Below are positions 55,519 to 64,000 of a DNA stretch of 64,000 bases, one piece after another. The notes beneath the pieces were generated by a model. That model searched no databases. It saw nothing but the letters and a program-made list of their open reading frames with translations, and was not told where the DNA came from. A program made the translations under genes and the position numbers. Each line of letters starts with the position of its first letter. The stretch's first letter is position 1. Source of the DNA: Ectocarpus siliculosus (Eukaryota; Sar; Phaeophyceae; Ectocarpales; Ectocarpaceae); assembly GCA_000310025.1 (NCBI GenBank), contig FN649740.1, forward strand, positions 4,955,802 through 5,019,801. The letters run 5' to 3'.

Positions 55519-56710
55519 CTTACCCGTGTAGCCAAAAATAGAAGCTGACACACAAGAGTGAGAGAGGTACCGTGGTGTGGGGTAGTTCTCTTCTTGACCA
55601 AGTGAACGACGCGCTAGGTGCTCAAATCGAACTTCCTCCCCGAATCTTGTGGAAGGGCGCGCACAAGGAAAAACAGAACAAAAATTACGCTGCCGCAAGT
55701 CCAAGACACTTCCACCAAAAACATCATGTCCAAGTCTATTCATCTGTTGTTCAGCGCTGGCGTCATGTCCTGCACACGCATGTTTTCATTTGCACTCGAG
55801 TCAGTCAGTCAGCCAGTCAGTCACTGGCGTGCTTCAGGTCACGCACTAGCAAATCAATCCGGCCAAGGGACAAGATTCCAACGGCTCTTCGCGAACATTC
55901 GGCACATCGGAGCACCGACACGGCCTAGCAAACCCGGCGGGAACAAGAACGTGGACTGGTGCATGCGCGTGCCTGGCGCCTAGTGTTCCCACCGGGAGCA
56001 CAACACTATAATAGCATGTATGTAGCATGTCAACACTTCCTCACTCAACCCCCCGGAGCCGGACGTGCTTCAATTTTCCAAAGGTTCCGACCACAAACCT
56101 TGAGGAAATTCCTCGCCAAGTCATGAGCAATGGGAAATGCTGTAGCCAACGCATTGATTTAACATCAACATGAGAGCCTGAATCAACTGACTCCGTTCCC
56201 ACTACAACAAAGCAGGGTCACACCCGACCCGCACAAAGAAATAGGGAGCACTCCGGCGACGGCACTTGTCGGGGCCGGCAAGACGCTCCCGGTCGACCTC
56301 TAGGCAGAAGGCTCGGCTGAGTGGATCTAACATTTAAAGCCTGCGCAGAAACACGCTTCCGCTGTCAGCACACCAATTCAATCAAGCAAACCTATCAGCG
56401 CAAAGGCATGCCCCGCTACGATGTACAGTATATCCCCGACTATTCGGACCGGTTCAAACCACAGCGGCCAGCAAAGGGCAAAAGGGAAGGTTCTCGCCGT
56501 AGCCAAGCCGGCCTCAACCCGCACCACCACCAGCTCGTCGAAAGGGAGAGCGTCCCACATCCAGCAAAACTGGCAACCAAAAACCGTTTTCATGAGGTCT
56601 GTCCACCAGATGGAACGAGCACCCCGTTTTGAAAAAAGAGAAACACGTACCGTAAACGGTACCATCACACAGCGAGCAGTATCCAAACAATCACCCCGGG
56701 GAGGCATCGA
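55519..56710. other. intergenic, 3' side of the PPR gene, no gene recognised
   Basis: No exon pattern or RNA gene seen. The 3' UTR of the minus-strand PPR gene is presumably just below 56711. Confidence 0.4.
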
Positions 56711-59700
56711 TCAGTACAAGAATGCCTCCGGCGGCGGCGGTGTTTGACCGACCAAGGCCAGCGCGTCCGGCCCAAACGCCTCCGTGATGGCGGTGTAAGT
56801 GGCCATCCGCAGCGGCATGCCCTTGTCCCTCAGCTGTCGCACAAGCGCCACGGCCGTCATCTGGTTCATCCACCCGCCGTTCAAGTTTGTTAGGGGCACG
56901 TACGCTCAAGCGCAAGAAAAAAAATGACGGGGGCGACATGCTTCAATCGCAATTGGACGCTCGCTCCACGCATTGTACCCGTCCCAGAGACCCATGTTCG
57001 CACACACAAGGGGCACGGGCCGTCGCCATAACCAACCGCAACCGTACTTTTCGTATTGTTGTGAAAAATTACATGGTGGCCACATGCTGCTGTCATCTTC
57101 TTTCGACCATTGACGGTGTACCAGCGAGAGCTGGTCTCTTCTTAAGGTCAGGTTGGGGCTCGTCTCAGGGTTAGGTTAGGTTAAGGCTCGTCTTACGGAT
57201 AGGGTTAGGTTCCGGTTGGTCTTAGGTCAGGTTAAGGCTCGTCTTAGGGATAGGGTTAGGTTCCGGTTGGTCTTAGGTCAGGTTAAGGCTCGTCTTAGGG
57301 ATAGGGTTAGGTTCCGGTTGGTCGTAGGGTTAGATTAGGTCTCGTGCGTTCTCACCCGGTTGCCCCCGTTGCAACAGGCTTCGATGGCGTGAGCGTAGGT
57401 GAAGGCGTCCATGGCCAGACCTGCCTCCGCCATCTCGTCCAGCAGGTCCATCGCCGCCTTCGACAAGTAATCATGACAAGTTCCACGACACAGTCAATAG
57501 CGGTGTCGGTTTAGCTGCAGGAAGAGTCTACGGGTCGTACTTCCATCGCCACAGACGAAAACAAAAAAAAAAAAAACACTCGTGAGAGAGAAGATGAAAA
57601 AAGGCAGAATTGTAGAAGCACACGACGTAACGGAAGGGTTCTCCCCCTGCATGTTTGTCTTTGACCCAGCTGAGACCTGCAGGGAAGGTTCAATAAAACA
57701 TGTACCCATATGTAAGTATGTTAATGTTTGTGTGCCGGCCGCCATCACTCATCCTTCAGTGCAAGGGTTTTGACAGACTCAGAACAAATACTTGTAGAAA
57801 CAAACTAAACCCTAACAAATTGACTTTGGTCCATACAAAAAATGAACCTCCCAGGAAAAAAAAGGAGAGCACAAAAAAACAAAACGCCTACAGTAGATGT
57901 CTGGGTGCAGATTTTGAGCCCCCCAGTCCCGATCTTCGGTTGGCAGAGTTCGTTCGTTTCTATTGTGTTGGAAGACGGTAGCAGGTGCGTATGGGGGGGG
58001 GGGGTCGACGCAAAGAGAAATAGCATACCTGCCATTGGCACCCCACGGCGCACGCGTGCACCGCGATGTTGAAGCTGGTAACGTCGGGCATGAGGCCCTC
58101 GCTCTTCATCTCTTCCAGAAGCTGAAAAAATGGGAAAAAATGAGCCCCACGGCAGAGAGCAGTAAGAAAAACAGGCTGGTTGATGTTGTTGTTGTTGTTG
58201 ATGATGATGATGATGATGATGTCGTCGTCGTGATCATTCGTGGTGACGATGATGTCGTTACCGTAGCTCCCTCCGTAAGTTTACAAACTATGTAGCTGGG
58301 ACGAGCGCGATTGCCGCACGGGCGTTCGCCTCTGATGGCGTGCCCATATATTCGCGTGCCTATTGTCTGCATATTTGAAATTCTTGTCCGGCACTCCGTG
58401 ACAACCACATAGGGGCAAATTTCGGAGGCCATGCTTGCAACCATGGGACGTGAATGTCACAACACTACGAAAGAGCATTGCAGCCACCCGGTACCAACTA
58501 CAGTAATCGTACCCGACCGCGAACGAAAATGCTCATCCGAAAAGGAGTTGAGCCGGCCGAAAATACGTCGGGACGAAACGCGAGAAGCACCAAGAGGAAC
58601 CGTTTAACTAGACAAATACCCGGCCATCGACAATAACAAAGGCGAAAGGAAGCAAGGGAAAGGACTGGACATAAAGTCGCTTCTTTTGCCACCCTTCAGC
58701 CAAAAGAAGTGCTGTACATACCTCCAGAGCGGCGGCCCAGTCACCACCCCAAACGTTGGCCTGCATCACCCCGTTGAAACTAAACACGTCCGGCGGGGTA
58801 CCGCGCTGCCGCATACACTGACAGAACAGAACAAGCGGCAATAGACGACAATCGAAAACAATAAAATGATGGAACCGTATGCATAGACGGCACACACGGG
58901 TTCGGCGGTGTGCTGCAGACGCTGACACGAGAAAACAAGTGAAAAAAATGAAAGGAAAACAACAATGACGGAATTTTACGCATATATAGATACGCTGGCA
59001 GAAGAAAGCACGAGCACCAAACGAAACACAAAAATGGGACCGAATAAAAGGCACACGCGGGATCGGCGGTGTAATCCGCTATACTGTAAGCGCGAACATT
59101 GTCAAGGTATAACATTGTCCTCCATTTTATTATAGAACATGTTTATTGGGGGTGCAACATGGTATAGTGAGATACGAAGAAAAGAGTCATTGACAAGGAA
59201 CGAACAACACCAACAAAAACCCCAACAACAACAACAAAACGTACCTCTAGTAGTGCCCGTGCCTCTGCCACCTCGCCTCCTGGACCACACGCCGCGATGG
59301 CCGAGTTGTAGCTGTAGTGGTCGGGCCTTTGCGTAATCAGACGAGGGGGAAGGCTGCGTTAACCATTACCCTCACGCGCCATCAAGCTGACTGTCTTTAC
59401 ACACAGGACTCACCACGAAACACACACACACACGTAGCTTTTCGTTTAATAGGCTCGCCTCTACCACATGTACGATATGGCGGTATTCCACCGTAGACAC
59501 CTACGGTTCAACCAAAGGCGCGCCATCGCACACGGTAGCCGCCATGTTCAATGGATGGACAAAGAAAGTGGCAGCTCCTGCTGTGTCTGTGTGTACAACT
59601 CGCTCGTGTGTGCACGAAAGGAAAGGAGAGATAGACGACAGGTACTCATACATGACATGGCATGACATGAGATGACATCCCTCGCCGCCGTGGGAATCTT

Positions 59701-62700
59701 CGCGGCGGAAACATCGAGATTAACAGTTACCAGACCAACACGAGAGCGCGACAGAGAAACACCGTCTTTCCCGCTGAAGGTCAAGCTCACACGTACACCA
59801 GCGCCACCATTCACCACGCACAACTCCTCCTGTGGAACAACGCTTCCCCTGCTAAAAAGGTGTCAACCCTGCACCATACGAGAAGACACCGCCAGTACTT
59901 ACCGCGTAATTCTCGGCCCCCTCTGCATGGTCTCTATGAGGTCCCTGGCCCTCTTGCCCTCCCCCGCGGAGGCCATGCCGTGCAGCGCGGCGTTGTAGCA
60001 CACCAGCGACGGTGTCACTCCGGACGCCGTGTGCATGTTCTGTGGTGCGTTTCAAACGAGACACGGGCAGGCCGCACGTGTAACCACACACCAGACCACC
60101 CGCCGTTAGAAGTTAGAAGCGCACTGAGAGTGACGTCATAGTCAAGACCACGTCTAAGGCTCCGGGTTGTATGCTACACACCGGCGAAAGAGGGCGCGTT
60201 CAATCTGGTTTTCAGGAGAAGAAAGGATGACTTGGCATCTGTAAACGCCCTTCGGAAAACATTTTTCACACACTAATCTGGGAACTGAATGAAGTACTCG
60301 AGTGCCTTGTGTTCTTGGTCGAAAGGAACGCGCCGAAAGGTTGCAGCGCCGGCCAGCCAATGATCATCTCAGCAGGACAGGTAGTGCTTCTTCCCACATG
60401 TCCTTGCAAGGAAGCCTTAAACACACACGAAAGAAAAAAACACTCCCTACCTCTATGCACAGCAATTCCCAAGCCTTTCTTACCTCTAGCAACTCCAAGC
60501 CGACCCGCCACTTGCCAGCACCCGAGCACGCTCGGATGGCCGCTCCGTACAAGACAGCGTTGGGTCGGATCCCGGAATCTTCCGGGTGGGCACACACCTT
60601 CTCCCAAACAAACAAACAGCAACACCAGCAACAAAAGAGCAGATCTACGGTGGAAACAGAGGTGTTTCCAATAATAGGTCAACCGCGAAGTTAAGCATGG
60701 CATGAAAACGTTTCGTACGCAGATCTGGGGCTCGATAACAAACAACTAGACCCCGCAGAGGCAGAAAGCCTTTGGATCAATAGGTAAGGTTCAAGTGCGG
60801 TACAATTGAATGTTTTGGATGCATAGGTTCCGAAAAACAATACCTGAACGTGGACAGATTGGTAGAGGCGCAAAGAACAAAAAGTGAAGTCAAGAAACGG
60901 TATCTATTCAGTAGCTTAATTAATAGTGCAAGCGTTTCCTTGGTTGTGACAAAAACAAAAACATAAAGAAGGCGTGAAGTAAACAATTACTGGAGTTTTT
61001 ATTATTACTCGGTGCTTGGAGTCCTCGAGGTGACAGCGAAAGCACAACACCTATCCAGCCAACTTCGCTGCCACAAAGGACTAACGAACGTCACGCTTGC
61101 CTCGTCAAGCAGCTCCAGTGCCACCTCCCACTGCTTCCCGTTGGCCAGCGCCGACATGGCCGCTCCATAGGCCACGACATTCGGACCAAGCCCGACTGCC
61201 TTCATCTCCTGAACGCACATGCATATGCATACCACCGGTGGTATGTGGTTTCGTCGGTGTCCATGTTGACGGTAACCATGGATGATCGTGGAACATGCGG
61301 CCGATAAGAAGGTGAGGATACATAGCACACGGGATGGGCGGCAACTCATCGCAGTAGCCGGCGACGATAGTCACGATCTATGGACTGGTCGGCACGTCTG
61401 GCGCGTGATCTACCAAAGACTACCTGACCACACTATTATACCAAAACATCACTTACACAATGTCCCCGTAGCCGATAGCGACAAATCGAAGGACACACAA
61501 CACCAACACACAAAAACGATACTTTCCGGGGAAGCCCGATGACTAAGGCGCGTGTTCTTTTGTCTCCCGTAGTCTACAAGACTCACGCGCATCCATCATT
61601 CAGCCGTTTAACGCCCGCCGTCGACAATGCCAAATACTCAAAGACAACACGTACCCTGAGCAGACTCATGGCCTCCTCCCAGCGGCTTGCTCCCGCACAA
61701 GCGTGGATCGCTGAGGAGTAGCTGTAGCAGTCTGGCTTCAACCCGGCCAGCCAGAGTTCCGCAAGCAGACCAGCCGCCTTGTCCCACCTGTACATGTAGC
61801 CAAGGAATAGTGCCCAGTTATACTTTGTGTTCGTGACATCGATTGAGTCCAGCATGCCGGTGTGGAGCAGGGAGGGCTTCGGTGAAGGCGTAGGTGGAGA
61901 CCAGAGAACGGTTTCAGACGTACCGCGTGTTAAGAACACAGCAAAAGCAGCAGCAACAAGAACAGCAGCAAGACAATAAACAGCGTTGCTTAAAACAGCG
62001 TTGCTGACAACGGCGGCTACAGCAGCAGCAACAACAACAGCATCAGCTCACTTTGCACGGTACCCGCAAGCCGAGATGGCGGAGTTGTACGAGACCACGT
62101 CCGGCATTATCCCGTACGACGGCATCTCCTGAAAACGTTGGAATATGAACACGCCAGCGAACACGAGCGAATGCATGGCAACATAGCACAGAAGAGTGCG
62201 GGGGGTACAAGTTAATGTCCTGGGCGCTAACCGTTTCAACTAATACCTCGTCTCGATTTCCAAGGGTTTTCTTTTCTTCCCTTCTACCCAATCGCTATGA
62301 GCTGTCCCTGCTTTAATCTCTCCACAGATACGCTATGGCCCTCTCAAATGCAAAACCCAAGCTGGGCCTAACAAACATCCTATCGTGCCTCAAGTACAAA
62401 AGGCGACGACGATAACATGACAAACAACAACAACAACAACAACAACAACATGGCTATGCACGGACGACACTACGCGCCGCAAAGGCGGTGCTACGTACAT
62501 GTGCAACTCATCGTCACCACAGACGGTGGCCGCCTCGCCGCCTAGTACAGTACACGGCTTGCGCGTCGCCAGTCGACGATTGACTCTGACGTCCGACGGC
62601 AGGTCAAGACAAGAGACTCGTGCCGCCATACACCGGCAAAACAGGAGCCGTTTCTCGACCAGCCCGCAGGAGAACCAAACAAGCAGACGGTGTGACACAC

Positions 62701-63699
62701 ACGGAACCGGTTCACAAGAACCAACTCTCTGTCTTCCTCTCCCTCACACCAACGGAAGCCTGACGTCTTCCCACCAAAAAGGCAGAAAATATAACGAGGC
62801 AACGCCAACAGGTTAGGTCGGTACAGCAAACAATCAACACACACAAAACACATACAAAAAATACAACGAGATTAGAACGTCCGAGCAGCACCCGAGACAG
62901 ACAAACGATCACCATCGCAACGACGAAAAAATGAAAGCCCCCCCCCCCCCCCCCCTTTTTTTTTTTTCACCTCGAGCAAGCCCCGGGGGGGATCCCACCT
63001 CCCAGCCTTGCCACACAAAGTGAGGGCCGCGTTGGAGGCCGCCCCCCTCCCGTCCGGGAAGGCCACTCGCCCGGCCGTGCCCCCCGCCCTGCCCCATTTC
63101 CCGTCACCCGCCCCCCCCCCGCCTGCGGTGGCCCGACTCCTGCCGTCATGCGCCCCCCCCCCTATTCTGTGCCCTGCATTGCTCCTGCCCCCGCCTGCTG
63201 CTAGTCGTGGGTCTGATCTTGTTGTTGTGGCTGCGACTGGTGCTGTTGACGCACTTGTTGAGGTGTCGAACTGTGGTGGCCTTCTCCCGGCCCGCCGTCT
63301 TGATGCGCCGGGGGTGCCCATCACCTCCTGGACGTTCCCTTTTCCCCACCAGTCGGGCCCTTCCTTGCTGTTATCGTCGGTGCCGCCGCTCTCATCATCA
63401 CGACTAGAGCCAACCCCTTCAACGGCACCGCTACTGCGACCATCGCCACCACTATCGCTGCTGCCGGTGTGGTTATCGTTGTTCCCACTTCTTGCCACTT
63501 CCCCTTCGCGCTGGTCCGCTGCTGCCGCCGCCGCAGCCGCTGCCACGGTCCGGTTGACGTCGAGAGCGCGGGAGGGGAACGACTTCCTCATCTCCACCAG
63601 CAGCAGCAGGGCTCGCTTCCAGTCCGCGGTTCGGCCGCACGCAGTTATCGCCGTCGTGTACGTCGCCGGACTCGGCTTCACACCGTCCTTCCGCATCGT
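56711..63699 (-). CDS. pentatricopeptide repeat (PPR) protein, 3' eleven exons; 5' end outside window
   Basis: Exons are 63699-62971, 62128-62052, 61787-61655, 61208-61101, 60600-60484, 60039-59903, 59326-59245, 58817-58722, 58121-58029, 57457-57356 and 56860-56711. All phases match and give at least 607 residues. Repeats follow the roughly 35-residue PPR pattern: PSPATYTTAITACGRTADWK, PDVVSYNSAISACGYRAKWD, CYSYSSAIHACAGASRW, VVAYGAAMSALANGKQWEVA, DHYSYNSAIAACG and DVTSFNIAVHACAVGCQW. Most internal exons carry one repeat. Their junctions fall at the same place, after LLE or LLDE and before the next EM. The first exon also has a roughly 180-residue Ala/Gly/Ser/Asp-rich insertion between repeats. 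The donor at 61100 is GC (GAG|GCAAGC). PPR proteins bind single-stranded RNA, usually in plastids or mitochondria; the transit peptide, if any, is outside the window. Confidence 0.9.
57186..57345. repeat. 51-bp minisatellite with telomere-like GGGTTAGG motifs
   Basis: Units start at 57186, 57237 and 57288. Each contains GCTCGTCTTA, GGATAGGGTTAGG and TTCCGGTTGGTC; a degenerate unit precedes at about 57140-57185. The array lies in the intron between the last two PPR exons. The TTAGGG-like core resembles a telomeric repeat, but the unit is 51 bp, so it is an interstitial minisatellite. Confidence 0.85.
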
Positions 63700-64000
63700 C
63701 TGTTTGGTTGCAACGGAGCGCAACATCAGCCCCAAGTCTTCGAGAGAAAAATACCAAAAAAAATGATGGTATGCTCTTGTATGCATACGAAAAAACGCAC
63801 CCCAAGAATATGGTATGTTTTATTTCTTCCGGGCAAGAAAGCAACGCTATTTTTTCGCACAGAAAATGAGACGAACCCATAGTCTGTCACCGCATGACCT
63901 CTGCCCACGACACCATTTAAGTGGACCACACGGTGTAACAAGGCACATGGTGGGGCAAAATGAACAGTTGCACCGCCCCGCCCCGAACCGCCCCGAACCG
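63700..64000. other. probable PPR intron, right edge of window
   Basis: This lies upstream of the acceptor AACAG|ACG of the first PPR exon seen, so it is presumably intron. The last bases repeat CGCCCCGAAC. No further exon was recognised before the edge. Confidence 0.4.

Noticed and set aside
63008-63766. Plus-strand open frame of about 250 codons
   Set aside because: It is antisense to the GC-rich low-complexity part of the PPR exon. It is Pro/Ala/Ser-rich without a domain.

Overview
The window looks like nuclear DNA of a stramenopile, most likely a brown alga. This is inferred from gene style, not from a database match. Genes are cut into many short exons by introns of roughly 100 bp to 4 kb. 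Donors are mostly GTRNGN, with a few GC donors. Introns and spacers are full of transposon debris, and there are two 100-N assembly gaps. Exon models below were built by hand from splice sites and reading-phase continuity.

Left third (1-15 kb): mainly repeats. A copia-family pol fossil with an LTR-like block lies at the left edge. It is followed by a piggyBac-like transposase fragment, a 1.08-kb inverted-repeat element, purine-rich tandem blocks and a 1.83-kb pogo-like DNA transposon with clear ends. One unidentified C-terminal exon sits at 14.1-14.7 kb.

Middle (15-45 kb): three host genes. A four-exon dual-specificity phosphatase (minus, 15376-20069) is divergent from a large multi-exon gene (plus, 21496-36200). 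That gene encodes a long coiled coil followed by leucine-rich repeats, a disordered region and two W-Y-D motifs. A seven-exon gene for a highly charged helical protein (minus, 37522-44977) converges on it and carries a copia-family fossil in its first intron.

Right third (45-64 kb): a repeat-rich spacer, then a complete four-exon NTF2 gene (plus, 49143-52177). A tRNA gene with a Val GAC anticodon lies antisense in its second intron. Several miniature inverted-repeat elements follow. Last is the 3' part of a PPR gene (minus, 56711 to beyond the right edge) in which nearly every exon encodes one repeat.

The genes do not form an obvious pathway. They span signalling (phosphatase), nuclear transport (NTF2), probably organellar RNA metabolism (PPR) and two structural helical proteins. 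The mobile elements fall into at least two TA-target families with more than one copy here, plus a retroposon-like family with an internal minisatellite, also in two copies.
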